The notes under the pieces: generated by a model | The model's database searches: none | Told to the model about the DNA's origin: nothing | Seen by the model: the letters and a program-made list of their open reading frames with translations, nothing else | Shown here: in pieces, positions 16,103-24,995 of the stretch | How the letters are laid out: the number at the start of each line of letters is the position of its first letter | Position numbering within the stretch: the first letter of the stretch is position 1 | From: Prevotella sp. | Lineage (GTDB): Bacteria; Bacteroidota; Bacteroidia; Bacteroidales; Bacteroidaceae | Length of the DNA stretch: 64,000 bases | Direction of reading: 5' to 3' | Assembly (NCBI GenBank): GCA_017617615.1 | Contig: JAFZVV010000019.1 | Coordinates: forward strand, 57,082 to 121,081 | Position numbers and translations under genes: made by a program

Positions 16103-17173
16103 ATGAAATACTTCAAAACGATATTGTTGCTGCTGTGCGTCACCGCGCAGGCTATGGCACAGGTGAAAGTGGAGTCGGCCATCGACACGCCCGAGATTCT
16201 CATCGGCGAGCAGGCTCACGTCACCCTCAACGTCACGCTGCGCCAGGGACAGCACGCCGCGCTTCCCGAATACGAGGCGGGTGCACTCCTCACCCCTGGG
16301 GTAGAGGTGGTGGAGCAGGGGGTGGTAGACACTACGCTCCTCGACAACCAGATGCAGCGCCTCACCCGGCAGTATACCCTCACCTCGTTCGACGACACCC
16401 TATACCTGTTGCCATCGTTCAAGGCGGTGGTCGAGGGGAAGGATTATGCCGCCAAGCAACTGGCGCTGAAAGTCATCATGCCCGATGTCGACGTCGAGCA
16501 CCCCGACCAGTTCTTCCCCTTCAAGGGCCTTCAGCCCAACCCTTTCATGTGGAAGGAATGGGTGCGGCCATTCTGGATGGGCGTCATCCTCATCGCCCTC
16601 TGCCTGTTGCTCTTCTACCTCGTCATCCGTCTGGGCGACAATAAGCCCATCGTGGCACGCATACGGTTCGTGAAGAAGGTGCTACCCCACAAGAAAGCCA
16701 TCGGGGTCATCAACAAGCTCAAGGCAGGCTCCGTCAACACCGCCTCCGACCAGAAGGCCTATTACACTACGCTCGTCGACACCCTGCGCACCTACCTGCA
16801 GGAGCGCTTTGGCTTCAATGCCATGGAGATGACCAGCAGCGAGATAATCGAGCGGCTCAGTCAGGAGGAAGACCCTGCCAAACTTGCTGAACTGCGTGAA
16901 CTCTTCCAGACCGCCGACCTCGTGAAGTTTGCCAAGTACTCCACCGAACTCAACGAGAAAGACCGCGACCTGGAGAGCGTGGTGGAATTCATCGAGACCA
17001 CGAAGACCGAAGACATGCCCACGATAGAGAAGATAGAGCCCACGCTCACCGACAACGAGAAGCGGTCGCAGAAGTCGCGCCGACTCATCATCACGCTCAT
17101 CGCCCTCACATCCATCAGCATACTCGTGGTGCTGGCACTCATCTGCTGGCAACTCTACCTGCTCATGCTATAG
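16103..17173 (+). CDS. bat-operon membrane protein with signal peptide and two further membrane segments
   Basis: The 356-residue protein starts with a signal peptide (TILLLLCVTAQAMA-Q), has a periplasmic beta-rich region up to about residue 145 that resembles the BatD-type domain (stress on ligand-binding strand repeats), a membrane helix at about 152-172 (FWMGVILIALCLLLFYLVI), a cytoplasmic region of about 150 residues, and a final hydrophobic helix. It occupies the position of the unnamed gene between DUF58 and batA in Bacteroides bat operons. Function is unknown; its place suggests a scaffold for the periplasmic vWA proteins. Confidence 0.85.
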   Translation: MKYFKTILLLLCVTAQAMAQVKVESAIDTPEILIGEQAHVTLNVTLRQGQHAALPEYEAGALLTPGVEVVEQGVVDTTLLDNQMQRLTRQYTLTSFDDTLYLLPSFKAVVEGKDYAAKQLALKVIMPDVDVEHPDQFFPFKGLQPNPFMWKEWVRPFWMGVILIALCLLLFYLVIRLGDNKPIVARIRFVKKVLPHKKAIGVINKLKAGSVNTASDQKAYYTTLVDTLRTYLQERFGFNAMEMTSSEIIERLSQEEDPAKLAELRELFQTADLVKFAKYSTELNEKDRDLESVVEFIETTKTEDMPTIEKIEPTLTDNEKRSQKSRRLIITLIALTSISILVVLALICWQLYLLML

Positions 17174-17185
17174 CCATAGAAGAAT

Positions 17186-18190
17186 ATGATTTTCGCAAAC
17201 AAAGAATATTTCCTGCTCCTGCTCCTCGCAGTGCCCTACATCCTCTGGTATTTCCTCTACAGGAGGAAGACGGAGCCTACCATGCGCATGAGCGACACCC
17301 ATGCCTACCGCTTCGCTACGAAGAGTTGGAGACAGCGGCTCATACACCTGCCCATGCTCCTCAGGCTCCTCGCCTTCACCATGGTGGTTGTGGTGCTGGC
17401 ACGGCCGAGGACCCACAACTCATGGGGCGAGCGCTCGGTGGAAGGCATCGACATCATGCTTGCCATGGACGTCTCGACCAGTATGCTCGCCATGGACATG
17501 AGTCCCAGCCCCAACAGGCTCGAGGCAGCCAAGGAAGTGGCGGCAGAGTTCATCTCGGGGCGTCCCGACGACAATATCGGACTCACCATCTTCGCCGGTG
17601 AGGCCTTCACGCAATGCCCGATGACCGTAGACCACCAGACGTTGCTCAACCTGCTCCACAACGTGAGGACCGACATCGCCAAGAACGGGCTCATCGAAGA
17701 CGGCACTGCCATTGGCATGGGTCTCTCCAACGCCGTGGGGCGCCTGAAGGACAGCAAGGCCAAGAGCAAGGTGGTCATCCTGCTCACCGACGGTTCCAAC
17801 AACCGTGGCGATATCTCGCCCATGACGGCTGCATCGATAGCGAAGAGCCTGGGCGTGAGGGTGTATACCATCGCCGTGGGCACCAACAAGGTGGCACGCT
17901 ACCCCCTCGAGGTGGGCGGCACCACGCAGTATGTGAACGTGCCGGTGGAAATCGACAGCAAGACGCTGAGCGACATCGCCGCCACCACCGACGGACAGTT
18001 CTACCGCGCTACCAACATGGCGGCGCTCAAGCAAATCTACAAGGAAATCGACAAGTTGGAGAAGACGAAGATCGATGTCAGGAAATTCAGCAAGTTCTAC
18101 GAGGCCTACCAGCCCTTCGCCCTCGTTGCCATCCTTGCCCTGCTATTGGAACTGCTGCTCAGGATTTCGGTGCTGCGCAGGATACCATAA
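17186..18190 (+). CDS. batA: BatA, vWA-domain membrane protein
   Basis: The 334 residues begin with two membrane segments (about 8-22 and 52-72), then a von Willebrand A domain whose MIDAS motif DVSTS lies in MLAMDVSTSMLAMDM, with the Thr in FAGEAFTQCP and the Asp in LLTDGSNNRGD completing metal binding. A last hydrophobic helix is at the C-terminus (FALVAILALLLELLL). BatA, B and C form a periplasmic complex in B. fragilis linked to oxygen tolerance and, more generally, to stress resistance. The start is 12 bases after the previous stop. Confidence 0.95.
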   Translation: MIFANKEYFLLLLLAVPYILWYFLYRRKTEPTMRMSDTHAYRFATKSWRQRLIHLPMLLRLLAFTMVVVVLARPRTHNSWGERSVEGIDIMLAMDVSTSMLAMDMSPSPNRLEAAKEVAAEFISGRPDDNIGLTIFAGEAFTQCPMTVDHQTLLNLLHNVRTDIAKNGLIEDGTAIGMGLSNAVGRLKDSKAKSKVVILLTDGSNNRGDISPMTAASIAKSLGVRVYTIAVGTNKVARYPLEVGGTTQYVNVPVEIDSKTLSDIAATTDGQFYRATNMAALKQIYKEIDKLEKTKIDVRKFSKFYEAYQPFALVAILALLLELLLRISVLRRIP

Positions 18191-18208
18191 ACCAAAGATG
18201 ATTTGAAT

Positions 18209-19258
18209 ATGTTCAGATTCGAAAGTCCTATATATCTCTACCTGCTGCTCCTGGTGCCCGTCATCGTGGTCATCAGATACCTCTGCAGCAGAGACAAGAT
18301 GAGAAAACTGAAACGTTTCGGCGACCCTGAGCTGCTCAAGGACATGATGCAGGACGTGTCGAAATACCGACCGACTGTGAAGTTCTGGCTGCTCCTCGCC
18401 GCACTCGCCATGCTCATCCTCGCCATGGCACGCCCGCAGATGGGGTCGCGCCTCAGCAGCGAGAAACGCCAGGGCGTCGAGGTCATCATCTGCATGGATA
18501 TCTCCAACTCCATGCTCGCCGAAGACGTGGTGCCCTCGCGCCTCGAGAAGAGCAAACTTCTCGTCGAGAACATGGTCGACAAGTTCGTCAACGACAAGGT
18601 GGGACTCATCGTCTATGCTGGCGATGCCTTCGTGCAACTGCCCATCACCGCCGACTACGTGTCGGCGAAGATGTTCCTGCAGAACATCAGTCCTTCGCTC
18701 ATCGCCTCACAGGGCACCGACATTGCCACCGCCATCAACATGGCAACGGTGAGTTTCACGCAAGACGAGAAGGCAGGCAAGGCCATCATCGTCATCACCG
18801 ACGGCGAAGACCATGAGGGCAATGCCCTCGAGGCCGCCAAGGCTGCCAAGGACAAGGGCATCAAGGTGTTCATGCTCGGTGTGGGGTCGGCCAATGGCGC
18901 GCCTATCAGAATGAGCAATGGCGACTACCTGAAAGACAATACCGGCGAGACGGTCATCACCCGCCTCAACGAGGACATGTGCAAGCAGATAGCCGAGGCA
19001 GGCAGTGGCACGTATATCCATGTCGACAACACCAGCGAGGCGCAGGAACGCCTCGACATCGAGATAGGGAAGATGCAGAAGGGCGATATCTCCACGGTGG
19101 TGTACAGCGAGTACGACGAGCAGTTCCAGGCGCTGGCGCTTATCGCCTTGCTCCTCCTCATCATCGAGGTGTGCGTGCTCGAGCGCAAGAACCCCTTGCT
19201 CAGGAACGTGAAACTGTTCAACAAGACCAAACCAGGAGGTGAAATAAAACAATCATGA
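18209..19258 (+). CDS. batB: BatB, vWA-domain membrane protein
   Basis: The 349-residue paralogue of BatA has the same plan: N-terminal membrane helices, a vWA domain with MIDAS DISNS (CMDISNSMLAEDVVP) and VITDGEDHEG, and a C-terminal helix. ATG 18209 (MFRFESPIYLYLL) is chosen; a TTG at 18203 would add two residues only. Its last four bases overlap the batC start, so translation is coupled. Confidence 0.95.
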   Translation: MFRFESPIYLYLLLLVPVIVVIRYLCSRDKMRKLKRFGDPELLKDMMQDVSKYRPTVKFWLLLAALAMLILAMARPQMGSRLSSEKRQGVEVIICMDISNSMLAEDVVPSRLEKSKLLVENMVDKFVNDKVGLIVYAGDAFVQLPITADYVSAKMFLQNISPSLIASQGTDIATAINMATVSFTQDEKAGKAIIVITDGEDHEGNALEAAKAAKDKGIKVFMLGVGSANGAPIRMSNGDYLKDNTGETVITRLNEDMCKQIAEAGSGTYIHVDNTSEAQERLDIEIGKMQKGDISTVVYSEYDEQFQALALIALLLLIIEVCVLERKNPLLRNVKLFNKTKPGGEIKQS

Positions 19259-20319
19259 AGAAAGCACTCATCCTGATAGCGCTCATCGCAGCACTGCTGC
19301 TCACGCTGGCATTGTCGCAGAAGACCACCGACCGCCACCACATACGCCTGGGGAACCGCCACTTCCTGAAGTCGGAGTTCGACAAGGCCTACATCGAATA
19401 TGGCAAGGCCATCTCGGAGAATCCCGACAACAGCCAGGCCGCCTACAACATCGCTTGCGTGATGACAGCGACACAGAACGACAGCACGCTGGCACAGTAT
19501 GCCAAGGCCGCCGACATGGAGAAGAACGGCATCCGCAAGTCGATGTCGTGGCACAACATCGGTGTCATCATGCAGACTAGCCACAAATATGCCGAGGCCA
19601 TCGAAGCCTACAAGAACGCGCTCAGGAGCAATCCCGCCGACGACCTCACCCGCTACAATCTCGCCCTGTGCAAGAAACTGCTCGAGCAGCAACAGCAGAA
19701 CCAGCAACAGCAGCAACAACAAGACCAGAACAACGGAGGCGGCGGAGGCCAGGGCGACCAGAAGCAAGACCAGAAACAGCAACAAGACCAAAAGCAAGAA
19801 TCCGATAAGAATCAGGAAAACCAAGACAAGCAAGACAGTCAGGGTCAGGGCAACAACAATGCCAGATACTGGGACCAGGTGGGCGACAACTACCAGAACC
19901 AAGACCAGCACGACAAAGCGAGGGATTCGTATAAGCAGGCACTCAAGAACAATCCCAACGACAAGCATGCCCAGGACCACATGAAGGAGTCGGAGCAGAA
20001 ACTCAAGGAGCAGCAACAGCAGCGCCAGCAGGAGTACGACAAGCAGCACCGGCAGGAGCAACAGCAGCAGAACCAGAGTCAGGACAACAGTCAGGACAAC
20101 CAGAATAACAACAACAATAACAAGCCGCAGGACGCCCAGCAACCCCAACAGGGTAGGGAAAGTCAGCAGCAACCTCAGGGACAGCCCGCAGGACAGATGA
20201 GTCAGGACAATGCGCAGCGCTTGCTCGAAGCTGCGATGCAGCAGGAGAAACAGACCCAGAAACGCCTGCAAGGGGCCATGCAGCAGCCTCCCCGGAAACG
20301 GTTAGGCAAGAATTGGTAA
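19255..20319 (+). CDS. batC: BatC, TPR protein with long glutamine-rich linkers
   Basis: The 354-residue protein has a signal or anchor helix (LILIALIAALLLTLALS), two TPR-like repeats at about 30-135, a Gln/Asn/Asp/Gly-rich linker (about 144-200), another TPR at about 200-235 (YWDQVGDNYQNQDQHDKARDSYKQALKNNP), and a second Gln-rich region to the end. TPRs probably mediate the BatA-BatB-BatC complex. The CAG/CAA/AAC-rich linkers produce a long meaningless antisense frame. Length and linker make-up vary widely among relatives. Confidence 0.92.
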   Translation: MKKALILIALIAALLLTLALSQKTTDRHHIRLGNRHFLKSEFDKAYIEYGKAISENPDNSQAAYNIACVMTATQNDSTLAQYAKAADMEKNGIRKSMSWHNIGVIMQTSHKYAEAIEAYKNALRSNPADDLTRYNLALCKKLLEQQQQNQQQQQQQDQNNGGGGGQGDQKQDQKQQQDQKQESDKNQENQDKQDSQGQGNNNARYWDQVGDNYQNQDQHDKARDSYKQALKNNPNDKHAQDHMKESEQKLKEQQQQRQQEYDKQHRQEQQQQNQSQDNSQDNQNNNNNNKPQDAQQPQQGRESQQQPQGQPAGQMSQDNAQRLLEAAMQQEKQTQKRLQGAMQQPPRKRLGKNW

Positions 20320-20335
20320 AGTCATAAGAGTGAAA

Positions 20336-22903
20336 ATGAAAAGATATACATTCTTCTTCTTCATGGTGATGCTCGCCAGCACCATCTCGGCACAAAGAAT
20401 CGTCGTGCACGCCCCCGCAAGGGTGAGTGCAGGCGAGACGTTCAAACTCGAGTACACCATCAACTCCACCGACATGAACGGGTCGTTGCAGATAGGAAAG
20501 ATGCCCGAGGGACTGGAGGTGGTCTACGGACCGAGCGTCTCGCAGCAGCAGAGCTACACCGTGGTCAACGGCCATGCCAGCAGTTCGGCATCCATCACCT
20601 ACACCTATATGTTGCTCGGCACGAAGAGCGGCTCGTACACCATACCCGCCGCTCATGCCAGTATCGGCGGACATACCCTGACGTCGGAGACCGTGAAGGT
20701 GAACGTGGTGGGAAATGCCAATGCGTCGCACAACCAGGGTACCACCTTCCATCAGGAAGAGGAGCAGCGCCCCAACCTCAGGAGTGCCGGCTCTGCCATC
20801 TCAGCCAACGACCTCTTCATCCGTGTGAGTGCCAACAAGACCCATGTGCACGAGCAGGAACCCATCCTGCTCACCTACAAGGTATATACCCTCGTGGAAC
20901 TCACCCAACTCGAGGGCAAGATGCCCGACCTCAACGGCTTCCACTCACAGGAGGTGGAACTGCCCCAACAGAAGACCTTCCATGTGGAGAACGTGAACGG
21001 CAGAAACTACAGGTGCGTCACGTGGAGCCAGTATGTGATGTATCCGCAGATGACGGGAAAACTCGAGATACCGAGCATCACCTTCAAGGGCATCGTCGTG
21101 CAGGAGAACAGGAACGTCGATCCCTTCGAGGCGTTCTTCAACGGTGGCTCGGGATATGTGGAGGTGAACCGTGAGATAGAGGCACCGGGACTCACCATCC
21201 AGGTCGACTCGCTGCCCACGCGTCCTGCCAATTTCTCCGGCGGCGTAGGCAGGTTCAATATCTCCGCACAGCTCGACAAGACCGAGGTGAAGGCGGGCGA
21301 CCCCATCACCCTCCGTGTGGTGGTGGGTGGCGTAGGCAACCTCAAACTCATCAAGGAACCTGTGGTGTCGTTCCCGAAAGACTTCGAGAAATACGATCCG
21401 AAGGTGACAGAGAAGACCCGCCTCACCGCCAATGGCGTGGAGGGCAACATGGTTTACGACTTCCTCGCCGTGCCGAAGAACAAGGGCGAATACGAGATTC
21501 CTGCCGTGGAGTTCACCTATTACGACACCGGCACCAACTCCTACAAGACCATCAAGACGCAACCCTTCGCCGTGAAGGTGGAGGCGGGCGACGGCACGGC
21601 ATCGGTAAGCGACTACTCCGACCTGCGCAACAAGGACATTCACCCCATCAAGAAAGGCGTGGCCAATATCCACAAGGCTGATGAGTTCTTCTTTGGCTCC
21701 AATGCCTACTGGGTATGGATAGCACTGCCCCTGGCAGTCTTCCTCGCCCTGATGGTGCTGTTCCGCAAACGGGCCATCGACAATGCCAACATCAGTAAGA
21801 TGCGTGGAAAGAAAGCCAACAAGGTGGCGACACGGCGCTTGAGAACCGCCAACCGCCTCATGCTCAACGGCGAGAACGGGAAGTTCTACGACGAGGTGCT
21901 CAGGGCACTGTGGGGATATGTGGGCGACAAACTCAACATCCCCGTGGAACAGCTCTCGCGCGACAACGTGAGCGACCAGCTCGCACAGCGGGGCGTCGAC
22001 GATGCTACCGTGGCGAAGTTCGTGGAGGCCCTCGACGAGTGTGAGTTCGAGCGCTATGCCCCCGGCGACCCGGCGGGCAACATGAGCAAGACCTTCGAGT
22101 CGGCCATGACAGCCATTATGAAAATAGAAGAGGCTATGAAATCAAGGAAAAAGAGCCATACTGCCGCCACGGCTGTGGTGCTGCTGGCCATGCTGCTTCC
22201 GCTGCAAGCCATGGCAGTGACAAAGGCCAATGCCGACGCGGAATATACCAAGGGCAACTACCAGCAGGCCATCAAGGACTATGAGGAACTGCTCAAGCAG
22301 GGGGTGAGTGCCGAACTCTACTACAACCTCGGCAATGCCTATTACAGGACCGACAACATCACCCGCGCCATCATCAACTACGAGCGTGCCTTCATGCTCT
22401 CGCCCGGCGACGAGGACATCCGTTTCAACCTGCAACTCGCGCAGTCGAAGACCATCGACAAAATAGCGCCGGCATCGGAGATGTTCTTCGTCACCTGGTA
22501 CCAGTCGCTCGTCAACCTCACGAGTGTCGACCGATGGGCGTATGTGGCCATCGCGAGCATCATCCTCGTCTTGTTGCTGGTGCTCATCTATCTCTTTGCC
22601 GACAACCTCAGGCTGAGGAAGGTGGGGTTCTTCGGAGCCATAGTCTTCCTCGTGCTCTTCATCCTCGCCAACGTGTTTGCCTATCAGCAGAAACGCCAAC
22701 TCGAGAACCGCAACGGCGCCATCGTCATCGCGCCGTCGGCGAGCGTGAAGAAGACACCTGCCGACAATTCGGAAACCAGTTTCGTGCTCCATGAAGGAAC
22801 GAAGGTGAAAATCACCGACAAGTCTATCAACAAATGGATGGAGATAGAGATAGCCGACGGCAGGAGCGGATGGTTGACAAGCGACAGGATTGAGGAAATC
22901 TAA
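20336..22903 (+). CDS. BatD-BatE fused protein
   Basis: One frame of 855 residues holds two proteins that are separate in B. fragilis. Residues 1-600 are BatD: signal peptide (FFFFMVMLASTISAQ), periplasmic beta domains and a membrane helix near 465-482 (YWVWIALPLAVFLALMVLF) with a cytoplasmic tail. At residue 601 a Met begins a second signal-peptide-like stretch (MKSRKKSHTAATAVVLLAML, ending AMA) followed by BatE features: a TPR region, two membrane helices (about 743-761 and 769-787) and a C-terminal SH3-like domain (KKTPADNSETSFVLHEG, GWLTSDRIEEI). The internal Met at 22136 could also serve as a start for separate BatE. ATG 20336 is preferred to GTG 20330. Gene order supports the assignment. 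Confidence 0.88.
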   Translation: MKRYTFFFFMVMLASTISAQRIVVHAPARVSAGETFKLEYTINSTDMNGSLQIGKMPEGLEVVYGPSVSQQQSYTVVNGHASSSASITYTYMLLGTKSGSYTIPAAHASIGGHTLTSETVKVNVVGNANASHNQGTTFHQEEEQRPNLRSAGSAISANDLFIRVSANKTHVHEQEPILLTYKVYTLVELTQLEGKMPDLNGFHSQEVELPQQKTFHVENVNGRNYRCVTWSQYVMYPQMTGKLEIPSITFKGIVVQENRNVDPFEAFFNGGSGYVEVNREIEAPGLTIQVDSLPTRPANFSGGVGRFNISAQLDKTEVKAGDPITLRVVVGGVGNLKLIKEPVVSFPKDFEKYDPKVTEKTRLTANGVEGNMVYDFLAVPKNKGEYEIPAVEFTYYDTGTNSYKTIKTQPFAVKVEAGDGTASVSDYSDLRNKDIHPIKKGVANIHKADEFFFGSNAYWVWIALPLAVFLALMVLFRKRAIDNANISKMRGKKANKVATRRLRTANRLMLNGENGKFYDEVLRALWGYVGDKLNIPVEQLSRDNVSDQLAQRGVDDATVAKFVEALDECEFERYAPGDPAGNMSKTFESAMTAIMKIEEAMKSRKKSHTAATAVVLLAMLLPLQAMAVTKANADAEYTKGNYQQAIKDYEELLKQGVSAELYYNLGNAYYRTDNITRAIINYERAFMLSPGDEDIRFNLQLAQSKTIDKIAPASEMFFVTWYQSLVNLTSVDRWAYVAIASIILVLLLVLIYLFADNLRLRKVGFFGAIVFLVLFILANVFAYQQKRQLENRNGAIVIAPSASVKKTPADNSETSFVLHEGTKVKITDKSINKWMEIEIADGRSGWLTSDRIEEI

Positions 22904-22914
22904 AACCCAGGGCG

Positions 22915-23610
22915 ATGAATTTCGAAGGCATCATAGAGACCGACAGACAGTTGCTGGGCGTGTTCAACGGGAACCATACGGCTTTCCTCGACACGCTCAT
23001 GGCTACCCTCACGGCGGGACCCACATGGATTCCCCTCTATATTGCCTTGCTCTATCTCGTGGTGAAAAACAACGAGACCATCACGCAGATTCTGGTCATC
23101 GTGGTCAGTGTGGCGCTGTGCCTCTTCATCACCGAGTTCGTCACCGAGGGAGTGGTGAAACCGATGGTGGCACGACCACGACCCCTTGTCGACCCCGAGT
23201 GGGGATACCACTGGCATGTGGTGGGCGACCGCAAGGCCAGCGGCTATAGTTTCTTCTCCGCCCATGCGTCGAACACCTTCGGCATCGCGGTGCTCCTCTC
23301 GCTCATCATACGCAACAAGGTGTTTACATGGCTCATGGTGGCGTGGTCGCTCCTCAACTGCTACACTCGCCTCTATCTCGCCAAGCACTATCCCTCCGAC
23401 ATCGTCGTGGGACTGGCGTTCGGTGCCCTGGCAGGCATCCTTTCCTATCTTGTCTATAGCCTCACATACAAGCAGGTAGCCGCCCGACAGCACTTCATCT
23501 CTTCGCAATACACCAAGACGGGCTACAGCCTCACCGATATCGATGTCGTGGCTTTCGTGCTCGTAGCCGTCTGTTTCTTCGCCATCATCATCTCGCTGGT
23601 GATGCAGTAA
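22915..23610 (+). CDS. PAP2-superfamily membrane phosphatase
   Basis: The 231-residue protein has about six membrane segments and the three acid-phosphatase motifs: KPMVARPRP (KxxxxxxRP), FFSAHASN (the SGH motif appears as SAH, keeping the catalytic His) and RLYLAKHYPSD (RxxxxxHxxxD). Such enzymes dephosphorylate lipids, for example undecaprenyl pyrophosphate or phosphatidylglycerophosphate. The substrate is not predictable here. It starts 11 bases after the bat operon's last gene and 15 bases before queA, so it probably shares their transcript. Confidence 0.9.
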   Translation: MNFEGIIETDRQLLGVFNGNHTAFLDTLMATLTAGPTWIPLYIALLYLVVKNNETITQILVIVVSVALCLFITEFVTEGVVKPMVARPRPLVDPEWGYHWHVVGDRKASGYSFFSAHASNTFGIAVLLSLIIRNKVFTWLMVAWSLLNCYTRLYLAKHYPSDIVVGLAFGALAGILSYLVYSLTYKQVAARQHFISSQYTKTGYSLTDIDVVAFVLVAVCFFAIIISLVMQ

Positions 23611-23625
23611 GGCATATCAAGTAAA

Positions 23626-24852
23626 ATGACCAATCCACAAAATACAAAAGACATTTCCATCAGCGATTATGACTATCCATTGCCCGACAGTCGTATCGCG
23701 AAATTCCCGCTTGCCCGGCGCGACCAGTCTAAACTCCTCCTTTATAATAAAGGTGTGGTGAGCGAGGATGTGTTTGCCAATCTCCCCGACCATATCCCTG
23801 CCGGGTCACTCATGGTGTTCAACAACACCAAGGTCATCATGGCACGCCTGCTCTTCCGCAAGGCCACGGGAGCGCTCATCGAGGTGTTTCTCCTCGAGCC
23901 CTTGGCACCTGCCGACTATCAGGTGGCATTTCAGGTGTCGGGGCAGTGCGAGTGGTGCTGTCTTGTGGGCAACCTGAAGAAATGGAAAGAGGGAATCCTT
24001 GAGAGGGATGTCGAGGTAAACGGCAAGAAGACGTGTTTCACCGCCCGGCGTGTTGGAGAGACGAAGACCGGACAGCGGGTGGTGTTCGGATGGGACAACC
24101 CCGACGTGTCGTTTGCCGAACTCATCGATGCGGTGGGCGAACTGCCCATCCCGCCTTATCTGAACAGGAAATCGGAGGAGAGCGACAAGACCACCTACCA
24201 GACGGTATACTCTAAAATCAAGGGCAGCGTGGCGGCACCGACGGCGGGACTGCATTTCACGCAAGAGGTGCTGCAGGCGCTCGATGCGAAAGGCGTGGAG
24301 CGCGAGGAACTTACCCTCCATGTAGGGGCGGGGACGTTCAAACCGGTAAAGAGCGCCCATATCGAGCAGCACGAGATGCACAGCGAGCATTTCCGCGTGA
24401 ACCGTACGACGCTCGAGAAACTCCTCCAACACCATTGCGAGGCGGTGGCGGTGGGTACGACCAGCGTGAGGACGCTCGAAAGCCTCTACTATGTTGGAGC
24501 GAAACTCAGGGAGAACCCCGGTGCGTCGGCAGAAGAGCTGCATGTGAACCAGTGGGAACCCTATGAGCGTGAGTACCACATCACGGCGGAAGAAGCGATA
24601 GAGGAAATCATCGCCTATCTCGACCGCAACGGGGAGAGCGCCCTTCATACGTCCACGCAGATTATCATTGCCCCCGGCTATGAATATAAAATCGTGAAAC
24701 GCCTCGTTACCAATTTCCACCAGCCCAGGAGCACCCTGCTGCTGCTCGTCAGCGCGTTCGTCAAAGGCGACTGGAGAACCATCTACGACTACGCCCTTGC
24801 CCACGACTTCCGCTTCCTGAGCTATGGCGACAGTTCACTCTTGGAACCATAG
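23626..24852 (+). CDS. queA: S-adenosylmethionine:tRNA ribosyltransferase-isomerase
   Basis: QueA adds the ribose of AdoMet to preQ1-modified tRNA to make epoxyqueuosine. The 408-residue protein has family blocks ISDYDYPLPDSRIAKFPL, MVFNNTKVIMARL, GELPIPPYL, AAPTAGLHFT, LHVGAGTFKPV, VGTTSVRTLES and NFHQPRSTLLLLVSAF. It is slightly longer than the roughly 350-residue E. coli enzyme because of an N-terminal extension and an insert before the last block. A queuosine-precursor transporter gene of the YhhQ type lies at 42627-43346, consistent with an active queuosine pathway. Confidence 0.97.
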   Translation: MTNPQNTKDISISDYDYPLPDSRIAKFPLARRDQSKLLLYNKGVVSEDVFANLPDHIPAGSLMVFNNTKVIMARLLFRKATGALIEVFLLEPLAPADYQVAFQVSGQCEWCCLVGNLKKWKEGILERDVEVNGKKTCFTARRVGETKTGQRVVFGWDNPDVSFAELIDAVGELPIPPYLNRKSEESDKTTYQTVYSKIKGSVAAPTAGLHFTQEVLQALDAKGVEREELTLHVGAGTFKPVKSAHIEQHEMHSEHFRVNRTTLEKLLQHHCEAVAVGTTSVRTLESLYYVGAKLRENPGASAEELHVNQWEPYEREYHITAEEAIEEIIAYLDRNGESALHTSTQIIIAPGYEYKIVKRLVTNFHQPRSTLLLLVSAFVKGDWRTIYDYALAHDFRFLSYGDSSLLEP

Positions 24853-24857
24853 AGGTT

Positions 24858-24993
24858 TGAGGTTTGAGGTTTAAGATTTGAGGTTTGAGATTTGAGATTT
24901 GCAACTCTAATTTTCAATTTTCAATTTTTAATTTTCAATCCTCCAGACTTCCCTTTAACTTCCATTAGTTGAGCGAAAGCGAAACTTGAATAA
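24858..24993. repeat. Low-complexity GTTTGAG/CAATTTT runs joined to the right end of the CCCTTTAACTTCC element
   Basis: The spacer after queA begins with direct repeats of GAGGTTTGAG/GAGATTTGAG type (also at 26137-26172 and near 10996), then CAATTTT runs (also at 36997-37035), then CTTCCCTTTAACTTCC and the element's right end AGTTGAGCGAAAGCGAAACTTGAAT. The Smr-protein ATG follows 3 bases later. Confidence 0.7.
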
Positions 24994-24995
24994 AT

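Noticed and set aside
18925..20271. Long antisense frame of 448 codons rich in leucine and valine
   Set aside because: It mirrors the CAG/CAA-rich batC gene; antisense of poly-Gln codons gives poly-Leu. No promoter or family features.
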